A stretch of 64,000 bases of DNA, taken from assembly GCF_900101785.1 (NCBI RefSeq), contig NZ_LT629688.1, positions 3,348,001 to 3,412,000 of the forward strand. The letters are read 5' to 3'. The position numbers and the translations under genes are program-made. Source of the DNA: Auraticoccus monumenti (GTDB lineage: Bacteria; Actinomycetota; Actinomycetes; Propionibacteriales; Propionibacteriaceae). Under the pieces are notes generated by a model. That model ran no database searches and was not told the origin of the DNA. It saw nothing but the letters and a program-made list of their open reading frames with translations. Of the stretch, positions 33,599 through 42,082 are shown in pieces. The stretch's first letter is position 1; the number at the start of each line of letters is the position of its first letter.

Positions 33599-34393
33599 AT
33601 GTCTGCCCCAGCCCTCGTCCTGCTTGCCAGCGGTAGCTCTGACCCGGGCGTCGCCCAGGTCACGCACTGCATGCGCAAGGGACTGAAGGCGATGCGTCCG
33701 GGGCTCGAGGTGCACGTGGCGTTCCTGGACCACTGCCCCCCGTCCGGACCCCAGGTGGTCAGCCAGCTGGTGCGCTCCGGCGTCGAGGAGATCGTGCTCG
33801 TGCCGCTCGACATCTGCCGCGCCTTCGGGGCCGACGAGTCCGTCGAGGCCCTGCTGCGGACGGTGCGTGCCGCCCACCCCGGGCTGCGTGTGGTCGCCTC
33901 CAAGCCGATCGGGCCCGAGGCCAACCTGCTGAACCTGGTCGACCGCCGGCTGCGCGAGGCCCTGCTCGAGGTGCACGCCACCGAGCTGGACGCCCTGGTG
34001 CTGGCCACCTCGAGCACCGACGACGTCCGCAGCAGCGCCATCCTGGCCCGTCGCGCCCGGCAGTGGTCGCTGCACCACAAGCTGCCCTGCGTGGTGGCCG
34101 ACGGTGCCGCCGGCCTGTCCTCGGCGCTGCGCTCGCTGCACGCCCAGGGACGTCGCCACGTGGCCGTCGGCTCCTGGCACCTGACCGCCGACACCGCCTA
34201 CCGCGAGCAGGTCGAGGTGGCCCGCACGCTGGGCGTGGAGGCCATCAGCGAGCCCTTCGGCGACCACCCCGAGCTGCTCGACCTCACCCTGGCCCGCTAC
34301 GTCGTGGCCGCCATGGAGCTGATCACCTTCGACGAGGAGCAGGCACCGGTCGAGGACGTCGAGGAGCGCCACCTCAGCGTCGTCGGCGCCTGA
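33599..34393 (+). CDS. CbiX/SirB-like chelatase-fold protein with altered active site
   Basis: 264 residues, two CbiX-type repeats. Classic chelatases begin with HGSRDP; here residues 11-16 read SGSSDP. The second conserved histidine of the N-terminal half is also absent (PLDICRAFGADES, 69-81). The C-terminal half keeps one candidate, H194 in GSWHLTADT. Metal insertion into sirohydrochlorin therefore cannot be assumed; an altered substrate or non-catalytic role is possible. Strong AGGAAGGA site before ATG 33599. No cobalamin or siroheme genes are nearby. Confidence 0.78.
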   Translation: MSAPALVLLASGSSDPGVAQVTHCMRKGLKAMRPGLEVHVAFLDHCPPSGPQVVSQLVRSGVEEIVLVPLDICRAFGADESVEALLRTVRAAHPGLRVVASKPIGPEANLLNLVDRRLREALLEVHATELDALVLATSSTDDVRSSAILARRARQWSLHHKLPCVVADGAAGLSSALRSLHAQGRRHVAVGSWHLTADTAYREQVEVARTLGVEAISEPFGDHPELLDLTLARYVVAAMELITFDEEQAPVEDVEERHLSVVGA

Positions 34394-34401
34394 CCCGCCC
34401 G

Positions 34402-34437
34402 ACGGGCCACCCCACCGTCCGCGGCGGGGTGGCCCGT
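34402..34437 (+). terminator. Terminator after the CbiX-like gene
   Basis: Perfect 12-bp stem (34402-34413 with 34426-34437, ACGGGCCACCCC arm), 12-nt loop, followed by TCG; convergent with the VOC gene. Confidence 0.75.
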
Positions 34438-34493
34438 TCGTCGTCCTGCGGGGCCCCGCCTGCCGACCTCGCGTCCGCTGGGCTCGGCCGACC

Positions 34494-34874
34494 TCAGCCC
34501 TGCTGCGGCGGGCACAGGCAGAAAGGGTGCCCGTCGGGGTCCAGCATCACCCGGTAGGCCTCAGGCGCCGGCTGCTCCGCGGCCACCGTCGCGCCCAGCC
34601 CGGTGGCGTGCTGGACGGCCTGCTCGAGCTCGCCCACCCGGAAGTCGAGGTGGAACTGCTGCGGGTGGTCCTGGCCGGGCCAGCGCGGCGCCGCGTAGCC
34701 CTGGACCCCCTGGAAGTTGAGGGTGTACGCCCCGATGGCCACCGAGGCGTAGCCGTGCTCGGGGTACTCCCCCGTCACCTCCCCACCGGCGAGGTCGGCG
34801 TAGAACCGGGCCGACCGGCTGGCGTCGGGGGTGTCGATGGTGAAGGCGATCAGCTCGCTGACGGGTGTGCTCAT
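34494..34874 (-). CDS. VOC-superfamily (glyoxalase-like) protein
   Basis: 126 residues, one vicinal oxygen chelate unit of two beta-alpha-beta-beta-beta repeats. PDASRSARFYADLAGGEV (about 15-32) and the C-terminal YRVMLDPDGHPFCLC (about 107-121) are typical. Such small members are often antibiotic-binding or glyoxalase-like; nothing narrows the substrate. ATG 34874 has AGGAGG 10 nt upstream. Its start is 26 bp from the divergent AraC-type gene, which may regulate it. Confidence 0.85.
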   Translation of the reverse strand: MSTPVSELIAFTIDTPDASRSARFYADLAGGEVTGEYPEHGYASVAIGAYTLNFQGVQGYAAPRWPGQDHPQQFHLDFRVGELEQAVQHATGLGATVAAEQPAPEAYRVMLDPDGHPFCLCPPQQG

Positions 34875-34888
34875 GGCCCCCAGCCTCC

Positions 34889-34894
34889 TAGGCT
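34889..34894 (+). promoter_or_regulatory. -10 box for leaderless AraC-type gene
   Basis: TAGGCT, 6 nt before GTG 34901. It lies in a small palindrome (CAGCC-N5-GGCTG, 34881-34895) that also carries the ribosome binding site of the divergent VOC gene. Confidence 0.55.
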
Positions 34895-34900
34895 GCGCCG

Positions 34901-35791
34901 GTGGGGTCTTGTACGAACGCGACATCCGGCGACCCGCCGGAGGACGTCCCCGGCGACCGGCCGCTGCCGGGGCTGTGGCGGGCGGTGCTGCGTCCGGAGC
35001 AGCTGGTCCAGGACGTCGTCCGGGTCGCCTACCCGCCGACCGGGCCGCTGGGCCGCTGGGTCGAGCAGGTGTGGTCGCTGGCCTGGTCCCGACCGGTGCC
35101 ACCGACCTCGTCGGCGCTGATCACCCACCCCACCCTGCACCTCACCGTCGAGGCCGGGCCGCCCGGGGAGGTCCGGCACGGGCACACCCTGCCGGCCGCG
35201 CTGGTGCACGGCGTCCCGGTGCAGCACCGGTTCGCCCCGAGCCTCCCCGCCTCCGGCTGGGTGGTCGGGCTGCACCTCGTCCCCGGCGCCGCCGCGGACC
35301 TGCTCGGCCGGCCGGCCGACACCCTGACCGACCAGGTGCTGCGCTGGGACGAGATCTGGCCCGGCTGGGACCTGGACGCGGTCTGGCGCGCCGACGGTCC
35401 CGCGGGCCGCGCCGAGGCGCTGGAGACGGAGGCCACCCGCGTGGTCGGTGACCGGGTGCCCAGCCCGGACGGGCAGCGCGCCCGCTCGGTGGAGCGGCTG
35501 GCCCGCACCGAACGGACGCTGCGCAGCGTGGAGGACCTCGCCGCGCGCGTCGCCCTGTCCCCGCGGCAGCTGCAGCGGCTCTGCCGCACCCACCTGGGCG
35601 TCACGCCGCGCTGGCTGCTGCGCCGGGCCCGGGTGCTCGACGCCCACGAGCTGCTCAGCAGCACCGGGGCGAGCGTGGCCGAGGTGGCCGCCGAGCTGGG
35701 CTGGTTCGACCAGGCCCACCTGACCCGCGACTACACCGCCGTCACCGGGGTGCCACCGGCCCGGCTGCGCCAGCAGCGCGCCGCCACCTGA
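34901..35791 (+). CDS. AraC-family transcriptional regulator
   Basis: 296 residues. N-terminal DUF6597-like ligand-sensing region (about 45-150: PLGRWVEQVWSLAW, ALITHPTLHLTVE) and C-terminal double HTH (about 215-290) with VEDLAARVALSPRQLQRLCR and ASVAEVAAELGWFDQAHLTR. GTG start supported by a TAGGCT box 6 nt upstream and no Shine-Dalgarno sequence. Divergent from the VOC gene, its most likely target. The ligand is unknown. Confidence 0.87.
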   Translation: MGSCTNATSGDPPEDVPGDRPLPGLWRAVLRPEQLVQDVVRVAYPPTGPLGRWVEQVWSLAWSRPVPPTSSALITHPTLHLTVEAGPPGEVRHGHTLPAALVHGVPVQHRFAPSLPASGWVVGLHLVPGAAADLLGRPADTLTDQVLRWDEIWPGWDLDAVWRADGPAGRAEALETEATRVVGDRVPSPDGQRARSVERLARTERTLRSVEDLAARVALSPRQLQRLCRTHLGVTPRWLLRRARVLDAHELLSSTGASVAEVAAELGWFDQAHLTRDYTAVTGVPPARLRQQRAAT

Positions 35792-35819
35792 GCGACCTTC
35801 GGGGCTCGCGCGGAGGACG

Positions 35820-36701
35820 TCAGCGGGTCGCCGACAGCCGCCGCACCTCCTCCTCGACGTCGAAGTCGGCCGTCGGCCACTCGAGGTCCAGGGAGCGGAG
35901 GGTCTCCAGCAGCAGCTGGGCGACCGCCCAGTTGCGGTACCACTTGCGGTCCGCCGGCACCACGTGCCAGGGGGCGAGCTGGGTGGAGCACCGCTGCAGC
36001 GCCGCGGTGTAGGCGTCCTGGTAGTCCGACCAGCGGAGCCGGGCGTCGATGTCGCCGGGGTTGTACTTCCAGTGCTTCTCCGGCTTCTCCAGCCGCTCGG
36101 CCAGCCGCTCGCCCTGCTCCGCGGCGGAGATGTGCAGGAAGCACTTGACCACCCGGGTGCCCGAGGCGATCACCTCGGCCTCGAAGGCGTTGATCTCCTC
36201 GTAGCGGCGCTCCCACTCCTCCGGCGGCACCAGCTCCTCCACCCGCGCGATCAGGACGTCCTCGTAGTGGGAGCGGTCGAAGATGCCGATGGCCCCGGGG
36301 CGGGGCAGCGCGCGGCGGACCCGCTCGAGGTAGTGCTCGCCGCGCTCCTCCTCGGTGGGGGCCTTGAAGGCGGTCAGCTGGACACCCTGGGGGTCCACCA
36401 TCCCGATCGCGTGGCGGATCACCCCGCCCTTGCCCGAGGTGTCCATCCCCTGCAGCACGACGAGCACCGACGGCGTCCCCTCCGCGCCGACCCGTCCGGC
36501 GGCGTAGAGACGCTCCTGCAGGTCCGACAGCGCCGGGGCCAGCGCCTGGGTCAGCTCCGGGGCGTCCTCCTTGCCCGCACCGGGGTAGCCGGGCGTGCCG
36601 CGCGGGTCGAGGGCGGTGAGGTCGACCTCGCCGGCGGGGAGCCGCAGCAGCTCGTGCAGCGGGCGGTCGGGCTCGGGCGGCACGGTCGGCGTCTTCGTCA
36701 T
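35820..36701 (-). CDS. ppk2: Polyphosphate kinase 2 family protein
   Basis: 293 residues from ATG 36701. A P-loop kinase of the PPK2 class: Walker A GMDTSGKGG (85-93), Walker B-like FDRSHYEDVL (141-150) with D142, lid RRYEEINAFEAEV, and WKYNPGDIDARLRW. PPK2 enzymes use polyphosphate to phosphorylate nucleotides (AMP, ADP or GDP); the class cannot be fixed from sequence by eye. Cytosolic. A CAGACT box lies 6 nt before the ATG, so it is probably leaderless. Divergent from the glycerophosphotransferase-like gene. Confidence 0.9.
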   Translation of the reverse strand: MTKTPTVPPEPDRPLHELLRLPAGEVDLTALDPRGTPGYPGAGKEDAPELTQALAPALSDLQERLYAAGRVGAEGTPSVLVVLQGMDTSGKGGVIRHAIGMVDPQGVQLTAFKAPTEEERGEHYLERVRRALPRPGAIGIFDRSHYEDVLIARVEELVPPEEWERRYEEINAFEAEVIASGTRVVKCFLHISAAEQGERLAERLEKPEKHWKYNPGDIDARLRWSDYQDAYTAALQRCSTQLAPWHVVPADRKWYRNWAVAQLLLETLRSLDLEWPTADFDVEEEVRRLSATR

Positions 36702-36707
36702 GGTCGG

Positions 36708-36722
36708 AGTCTGCCGTAGTGT
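36708..36722. promoter_or_regulatory. Divergent -10 boxes between ppk2 and the glycerophosphotransferase gene
   Basis: Minus strand CAGACT at 36708-36713 (6 nt before ATG 36701). Plus strand TAGTGT at 36717-36722 (8 nt before GTG 36731). The two genes' start codons are only 29 bp apart, so both promoters share upstream DNA with the opposing gene. Confidence 0.45.
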
Positions 36723-36730
36723 CTGCACCC

Positions 36731-37918
36731 GTGTCGGTGACCAGGTCCGCGTGGCGGCTCGCCCAGCAGACCGCAGGACGGGCCCGGGTCCGTGCGCAGC
36801 TGCCCGCCATCGAGGCCGAGCTGACCGCCCAGCGGGCCGGCCGTGAGGGCGGGTTCCCGTGCGCGCTGTGGTTCAGCCACCCCCCGGCCCACCTCTACCA
36901 GGCCCAGCAGTGGCTGCGCCCGCTCGAGCGGCTGGCCCGGCGACGTCCCGTCCTGGTGCTGGCCACCCAGCCGGCGACGGCCCGCGCGCTGGCCCGGGCC
37001 ACCACGTTGCCGGTGCACCTCACCCGCACCCCTCCCGCGGTCGACCGGGTGCTCGAGCGCCACGCCGTCCGACTGGTCCTCTACGTCAACAACGCCCAGC
37101 CCAACTTCTCCATGCTCCGCACCACCGGGCAGCGCCACGTCCACCTCAGCCACGGCGAGAGCAACAAGGTCTCGATGGTCTCCCACCAGCTGCGGGCCTA
37201 CGACTTCTGCTTCGTCGCCGGCCGGGCGTCGGCGGACCGGATCCTGGACGCCGTCTGGGGGCTCGACCCCGACCGGCTGATCCCGGTCGGGCGTCCCCAG
37301 CTGGACCACGTGCCTCCTGCCCCGGTGCGCGCCGACGGTCGTCGCACGGTGCTGTACGCCCCCACCTGGGAGGGGGACAGCCCGGCGATGTCCTACGGCT
37401 CGATGCTCTCCCACGGGGTGGCGCTGGTGCGCTCGCTGCTGACCGACCCCGGTCTGCGCGTGGTGGTCCGCCCGCACCCGCTGACCGGCACCCACCGGCG
37501 CGACCACGCCGCGGCGCTGGCCGAGGTGGAGCGGCTGCTCACGACCGCCGACCCCTCCGCCGGTCACCGGCTGGACCGCGGACCGGACGCCGAACGCGCC
37601 CTGGGCGAGGCCGACGTCGCGGTGTGCGACGTCTCCGCGATGGCCATGGACGTCCTCGGGCTGGGGCGGCCGCTGCTGCTGACCGCGCCGGTGGAGCCGG
37701 CCGCGTGGCGCGACCCCGAGGGCATCGCCTCCTGGGTGCCGGAGCTGCACGCCGGGGAGGCCGGCACCGGGGCGGAGCGGGTCCGCGCCCTGCTGTCGAC
37801 CGGTCCGCACGAGGAGCACCGCCGTCGGGTCGAGCACCTGTTCGGCGACACCACCCCCGGCTCGGCCAGCGACCGCTTCGAGGCCGCGGTCGAGCGGGTG
37901 CTCGCCACCTTCGGCTGA
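36731..37918 (+). CDS. CDP-glycerol:glycerophosphate glycerophosphotransferase-like (TagB/TagF family)
   Basis: 395 residues from GTG 36731; an in-frame GTG at 36719 would add four. A GT-B-like teichoic acid polymerase or primase fold: HLSHGESNK (about 136-144), TVLYAPTWEG (about 202-211), VVRPHP (about 237-242) and ADVAVCDVSAMAMDVLGLGRPL (about 295-316). TagB/TagF enzymes move polyol phosphate from CDP-polyol to a membrane-linked acceptor. It is short, lacking extra N-terminal domains, and lies 2 kb from tagD, so a role in a wall polyol-phosphate polymer is likely. No classical membrane helix. Confidence 0.82.
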   Translation: MSVTRSAWRLAQQTAGRARVRAQLPAIEAELTAQRAGREGGFPCALWFSHPPAHLYQAQQWLRPLERLARRRPVLVLATQPATARALARATTLPVHLTRTPPAVDRVLERHAVRLVLYVNNAQPNFSMLRTTGQRHVHLSHGESNKVSMVSHQLRAYDFCFVAGRASADRILDAVWGLDPDRLIPVGRPQLDHVPPAPVRADGRRTVLYAPTWEGDSPAMSYGSMLSHGVALVRSLLTDPGLRVVVRPHPLTGTHRRDHAAALAEVERLLTTADPSAGHRLDRGPDAERALGEADVAVCDVSAMAMDVLGLGRPLLLTAPVEPAAWRDPEGIASWVPELHAGEAGTGAERVRALLSTGPHEEHRRRVEHLFGDTTPGSASDRFEAAVERVLATFG

Positions 37919-38016
37919 CGAACCCGCCCGCCGTCGGACCTCCGCGGTGGCAGCCAGCTCAGCGCGACACCACCTCGGCGGGACGGGCCGCCACCCCGGC
38001 GCAGCAGCCGGCTACC

Positions 38017-39648
38017 TCAGCGGGGCAGCCAGACCGTCGCCCGCACCATGTTGTGGTCGGACGGGATGGTGCCGACGAAGCGGCCCGAGGAGTCCAGCCG
38101 GGCCACGGTCTCCCACTCGCTCACCCGCATCGGGGTGGTCATCACGTAGTCGAGGTAGGTGCCGTTGATGTAGTCGAAGGCCGGTGCGGTCCGCGCGAAG
38201 CCGTTGTAGCTGCTCAGGTCGGTGCGGACCCGCTTCTCCACCGTGGCCCCCGGTGCGGTCCACGTGGTCTCGTAGCCGTTGCCCAGCGGGTCGACCAGAC
38301 CGGCGGAGGTGAGCAGGTCGCGGGGGGCGTTGCCGTAGGGCGTCCACTTGTGGCTGTTCAGGTCGCCGGTCACGATGACGGGCAGCCCCTGGCGCTGCGC
38401 CGCGATCAGCTGGACCAGCTCGGTGGCCTGCCGGCGCCGCAGGTCCCAGTTGGTCTTCGACGAGCTGGAGTCGCGAGGCTCCAGGTGGGCGTTGACCACC
38501 AGGAACTTCCGGCCGGTGCTGAGCTGGGTGAAGCGGCCCCAGGCGGCGTAGCGGGCGTTCGAGCCCTCCTTCGACGCCAGCAGCTTCGACCCCGCCGCCT
38601 GCAGGCTGACCCGGCTGCTGTCGTAGAGCAGCCGGGTGCCCTGCGAGGCGCCGCGGTCGGCGTACACGCAGCCCGTGGGGGTCTTGGAGTTCACGCAGTT
38701 GTTGCGGTGGCTGTTGGTCAGCTTGTAGGGCGAGCCGAGGGCCCGGACCAGGTCCTCGAACTGGCTCCGGTCCACCGAGGCCCCCGAGGACGTCTTCAGC
38801 CACCCCTGCGAGGCCTCCTGCAGCCCCACCACGTCGGGACGCTCGCCCTCGATGGTGGCGGCCACGACGTCGCGGCGCTGCGCCCAGGGCAGCTCGTCGG
38901 CCAGGCCGTCGAAGCAGTTGGCGCACTTGACGTTGTAGCTGCCCACGACCAGCGGTTGGGAGACCGAGGCGGGACGGGCGGTGGTGGTGAGGCTGACCGC
39001 CGGGGAGTAGTCGCTGCGGTTGGTGCCGGCGGAGTCCCCGGTGATGACCCGCACCTTGAACCAGTAGCGGGTGGAGGGCTTCAGCCCGGCCAGGTCGAGG
39101 TCGTTGTCGGTGGTGCGGACGTAGGAGGCGCTGCTCATGCTGGAGGAGGTCGAGTACTGGACCCGGTAGCGCTCCCCCGACCGGGCGCGCTCCTTCCAGT
39201 CCAGCCGGACCGAGCCGCTGGTGGGGACGCTCGCCCTGAGGCCGACGGGCGCGAGGAGGGGGTAGCCGCCGGAGCCCAGGGTGCTGACCTTCACCACCGG
39301 GGAGTACGGGCCGAGGTTCGCCCCGCCGGTGGAGATGACCCGCACCTGAGCGTAGTAGGTGGTCGCGCTCCGCAGCCCGGTGACCTCCTGCACCAGCGAC
39401 GTCTCGCGCAGGTAGGTGGCCCCGGTCATCCTCGAGGAGCTGGAGACGGCCAACCGGTACTGGGGCGCCCCGGCGACGCGGTCCCAGGCGAAGGTCAGCC
39501 CGGTGGTGGAGCGGCTGACCGCCCGCAGACCCGAGGGGGCGGCGGTCTCCGCCGAGGCCGGCGCGGGGGCCAGCCCCGACCCGAGGGCGAGGAGGAGGGC
39601 GAGCAGCCCGGTGAGCACGGCCCGCTGGGCGCGGCGGGAGGTCGACAT
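38017..39648 (-). CDS. Secreted endonuclease/exonuclease/phosphatase with two fibronectin III domains
   Basis: 543 residues. Sec signal peptide (about 1-34, ending ASAE). Two FnIII domains (about 38-125 and 133-228) precede an EEP-fold catalytic domain (about 232-543) with VGSYNVKCANC, VVGLQEAS, VVNAHLEPR, VTGDLNSHK and the final PSDHNMVRATV motif. These cover the metal, base and phosphate-binding residues of the DNase I-like superfamily, so it should be an active extracellular phosphodiesterase or nuclease. FnIII domains suggest binding to a polymer. Monocistronic. Confidence 0.88.
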   Translation of the reverse strand: MSTSRRAQRAVLTGLLALLLALGSGLAPAPASAETAAPSGLRAVSRSTTGLTFAWDRVAGAPQYRLAVSSSSRMTGATYLRETSLVQEVTGLRSATTYYAQVRVISTGGANLGPYSPVVKVSTLGSGGYPLLAPVGLRASVPTSGSVRLDWKERARSGERYRVQYSTSSSMSSASYVRTTDNDLDLAGLKPSTRYWFKVRVITGDSAGTNRSDYSPAVSLTTTARPASVSQPLVVGSYNVKCANCFDGLADELPWAQRRDVVAATIEGERPDVVGLQEASQGWLKTSSGASVDRSQFEDLVRALGSPYKLTNSHRNNCVNSKTPTGCVYADRGASQGTRLLYDSSRVSLQAAGSKLLASKEGSNARYAAWGRFTQLSTGRKFLVVNAHLEPRDSSSSKTNWDLRRRQATELVQLIAAQRQGLPVIVTGDLNSHKWTPYGNAPRDLLTSAGLVDPLGNGYETTWTAPGATVEKRVRTDLSSYNGFARTAPAFDYINGTYLDYVMTTPMRVSEWETVARLDSSGRFVGTIPSDHNMVRATVWLPR

Positions 39649-39766
39649 GGCGTTCCCCTGGGGTGGTCCGACGCACCCCCGAGGGACTGGTGTCCCGGCA
39701 CGTGGGCCGTACTGTACGTCCCCGCCACCCTCCGGACCAAGCCGGGCCGTTCCCGGGCGGACGGGC

Positions 39767-40225
39767 TCAGCTCAGCTGCTTGACGATCTCGCTCAGCGAG
39801 TCCAGGGTCCGCTTCAGCTCGGCCACGTGCACCTCGTCGAAGGCGCTCAGCACGCGCTTCATCTCGGTGGTGGAGACGCCGTCGGTGCGGGGCAGGTACT
39901 CCACCCGGACCACGTCGGACAGGTCGTCGAACTTGCCCTCCCAGTCGTGGCCCATGCCGAGGACGTCGGCGCCGAAGCGGGCGATGTCGCTGCGCTTCTG
40001 CGCCCAGTCGTCCTCGGGGAAGACCTCGTCGACGTAGCGGATCGAGGACACGATCTCGGCGCGCTGGGCGTAGGGGACGATGACGTTCTTGCCCTTGATC
40101 TTGTTGAACTCGTCGGAGGACACCCCGACCACGAGCCGGTCGCCCAGGTCGGCCAGCCGCTGCAGCAGCTTGAGGTGGCCGATGTGGAACAGGTCGAACG
40201 TGCCGTAGGTGATGACGGTGGTCAA
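39767..40225 (-). CDS. tagD: Glycerol-3-phosphate cytidylyltransferase
   Basis: 152 residues. Makes CDP-glycerol from glycerol-3-phosphate and CTP in the cytosol. Nucleotidyltransferase motifs GTFDLFHIGHLKLL (8-21), with the HxGH motif as HIGH (14-17), and RTDGVSTTEMK (about 112-122) are intact. The only plausible start is TTG 40225, with AGGAG 8 nt upstream. Length matches Bacillus TagD plus a short C-terminal tail. Together with the glycerophosphotransferase-like protein it indicates a glycerol-phosphate-containing wall polymer. Confidence 0.9.
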   Translation of the reverse strand: MTTVITYGTFDLFHIGHLKLLQRLADLGDRLVVGVSSDEFNKIKGKNVIVPYAQRAEIVSSIRYVDEVFPEDDWAQKRSDIARFGADVLGMGHDWEGKFDDLSDVVRVEYLPRTDGVSTTEMKRVLSAFDEVHVAELKRTLDSLSEIVKQLS

Positions 40226-40369
40226 GGGTCGGGCTCCTGGTCGATCGGGGTCGGAGAACCAGCCGACGCTAGCACGCAGGGCGCCAGGTGGAGCGGATGG
40301 ACGTCCGGTGAACGCCCGGGTGTCATCGGTGCCGCGACGCGCTCAGCCCCCACCACCCGGCGGACGGGC

Positions 40370-41257
40370 TCAGACCACCGGCCAGCGCCCGTGCGCGCCC
40401 ATCGCGGCGATGGTGCGCCAGCGCAGCCGGCGGCGCGGCTCCCCCGCCGCCCACGGGCACTCCCGCCACCCGGCGCGCCAGCCCACGAACCAGCTGCGCA
40501 GGTCCTCCGGGCGCCGCCACCAGCGGACGAGGGTGATCAGCGTCCAGGACGCGACGTAGGCCCAGGAGAACGGCCAGGGCAGGTTGCGGCGGGCCAGCCA
40601 GATCCGGTTGCGCGCGTTCATGTGCAGGTACTCGGCGTGCCGACGTGGGTTGATCACCGGGTGCCCGGCACGCAGCTGGCCGTGGTAGACGGTGCGGTGC
40701 CCGGTCTCCCAGACCCGCCAGGCCAGCTCGATGCCCTCGTGGGCGTAGAAGAAGGTGCGCGGCCAGCCCCGGGTGGCGTCGAAGACCGAGCGGCGGACCA
40801 CCACGGCCATCTCCACCACCGAGAAGGCGTCGCTGCTGACGGTGGGGTCGCCCTTGCGGATCCGGGGGATCCAGCGTCGCGGCTGCAGCTGGCTGTCGGG
40901 GTCCATGATCCGTGGCTGCAGCATGCCGATGCCGGGGTCGCGGCGCAGCACCTCGGCGCAGTCGGCGAGGAAGCCGACGTCCAGCAGCCAGGCGTCGTCG
41001 TCGAGGAAGAACAGGTGCTCACCGCTGACGTGCGGCACGCCCTCGTTGCGGCCGGCCGGGATCCCCACGTTGTCGGGCAGGTGCAGGGCCTTGAAGCCCG
41101 GCGGCAGACCGACCGGGCGCCACCCGTTGCCCACCACGACGACGTCGAGCACGACGTCGCGCTGGGCCAGCAGCGAGTCGATCCCGCGCTGCAGGTCCTC
41201 AGGGCGCCGTCCCTGCGTCAGGATCACCACCCCGAAGGTGGGTAAGGGGGCCGCCAC
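40370..41257 (-). CDS. Family 2 glycosyltransferase
   Basis: 295 residues. GT-A fold with TFGVVILTQGRR at the start, LPDNVGIPAGRNEG (60-73) and the metal-binding FFLDDDAWL (83-91; DDD 86-88). Acceptor-side motif YAHEGIELAWRVWETG. The C-terminal 60 residues include an amphipathic or membrane-adjacent helix (WAYVASWTLITLVRWW). GTG 41257 follows the previous stop by 3 nt, so translation is coupled. Likely adds a sugar during wall polymer or exported glycan synthesis; sugar and acceptor are unknown. Confidence 0.88.
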   Translation of the reverse strand: MAAPLPTFGVVILTQGRRPEDLQRGIDSLLAQRDVVLDVVVVGNGWRPVGLPPGFKALHLPDNVGIPAGRNEGVPHVSGEHLFFLDDDAWLLDVGFLADCAEVLRRDPGIGMLQPRIMDPDSQLQPRRWIPRIRKGDPTVSSDAFSVVEMAVVVRRSVFDATRGWPRTFFYAHEGIELAWRVWETGHRTVYHGQLRAGHPVINPRRHAEYLHMNARNRIWLARRNLPWPFSWAYVASWTLITLVRWWRRPEDLRSWFVGWRAGWRECPWAAGEPRRRLRWRTIAAMGAHGRWPVV

Positions 41258-41260
41258 GGC

Positions 41261-42079
41261 TCAGGACCGCACCCGCGAGGAGGCCATGATGGCGGCGAAG
41301 TGGCCGAGGTTGACCAGCCAGATCACCCCGGCGAGCAGCACCACGAGCACCCGCTCGGCCAGCAGCGGCTGGCCGACCAGGGTGCTCACCAGCACCGCGG
41401 CCAGCGCCATCAGGGACAGCTCGACGGAGTGGAAGACCCGGTGGAAGGGCAGGAAGCGGGCCAGCCGGCGGGCGGTGGCCACCAGCCCGCCGCGGCGGAC
41501 CTGGGAGGCCTCGGCGGTGTCGGCCAGCCGGTCCAGCCCGGCGAAGGCGCGGGCGACGTGGACCATGTCGTTCTGCGCCTTGTTGAGCAGCACCCCGGCG
41601 GCCAGCAGCGCCCCGCAGAAGGCGAGCTGCCAGGTCAGCAGCGAACCGGACGAGCCGGGGGCCCACAGGTCGGCCGCACGCAGGCCCAGGGCCAGCGCCA
41701 CCAGGCCCTCGGTGGTGTAGTGGCCCATCTTGTCCAGGTACACCCCGGCCGGGCTGGACGTCCCGCGCCAGCGGGCCACCTCCCCGTCGCAGCAGTCCAG
41801 GTACATCTGCAGGTTGGCGAAGAAGACCGCGAGCAGCGCGCCGGCCCACCCGGGGACCAGCAGCGAGGCCGCGATGCACCAGCCGCTGGCGATCATCAGG
41901 TACGTGACGCCGTTGGCGGTGATCGGGGTCCGGACCAGCAACTGGGTGAGGTAGATCGAGACGTGGCGCAGGTAGAGCTGGGCCGTCCAGTGCTCGGCGT
42001 TCTTGCGCTGGCGCACGTGGTCGGGCTGCGCCACGGCACGCAGCTCGGCCAGCGTCGGCCTCGTCGGTCGGACGCTCAC
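41261..42079 (-). CDS. CDP-alcohol phosphatidyltransferase-family membrane protein
   Basis: 272 residues, about six helices. The CDP-alcohol motif is D95-C-C-D98-G99, A102-R103, G112, D116, but the final catalytic Asp is replaced by H120 (LDKMGH). Such variants transfer phospho-alcohols less commonly, or may have a different metal ligand. It may join a CDP-polyol to a lipid or polymer in the same pathway as the neighbouring GT2 and exporter. GTG 42079, 3 nt after the ABC ATPase stop. Confidence 0.82.
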   Translation of the reverse strand: MSVRPTRPTLAELRAVAQPDHVRQRKNAEHWTAQLYLRHVSIYLTQLLVRTPITANGVTYLMIASGWCIAASLLVPGWAGALLAVFFANLQMYLDCCDGEVARWRGTSSPAGVYLDKMGHYTTEGLVALALGLRAADLWAPGSSGSLLTWQLAFCGALLAAGVLLNKAQNDMVHVARAFAGLDRLADTAEASQVRRGGLVATARRLARFLPFHRVFHSVELSLMALAAVLVSTLVGQPLLAERVLVVLLAGVIWLVNLGHFAAIMASSRVRS

Positions 42080-42082
42080 CGG

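Noticed and set aside
36859-39783. 974-residue plus-strand open frame
   Set aside because: Composition is Gly/Arg/Pro shadow sequence; it overlaps two well supported genes and has no domain.
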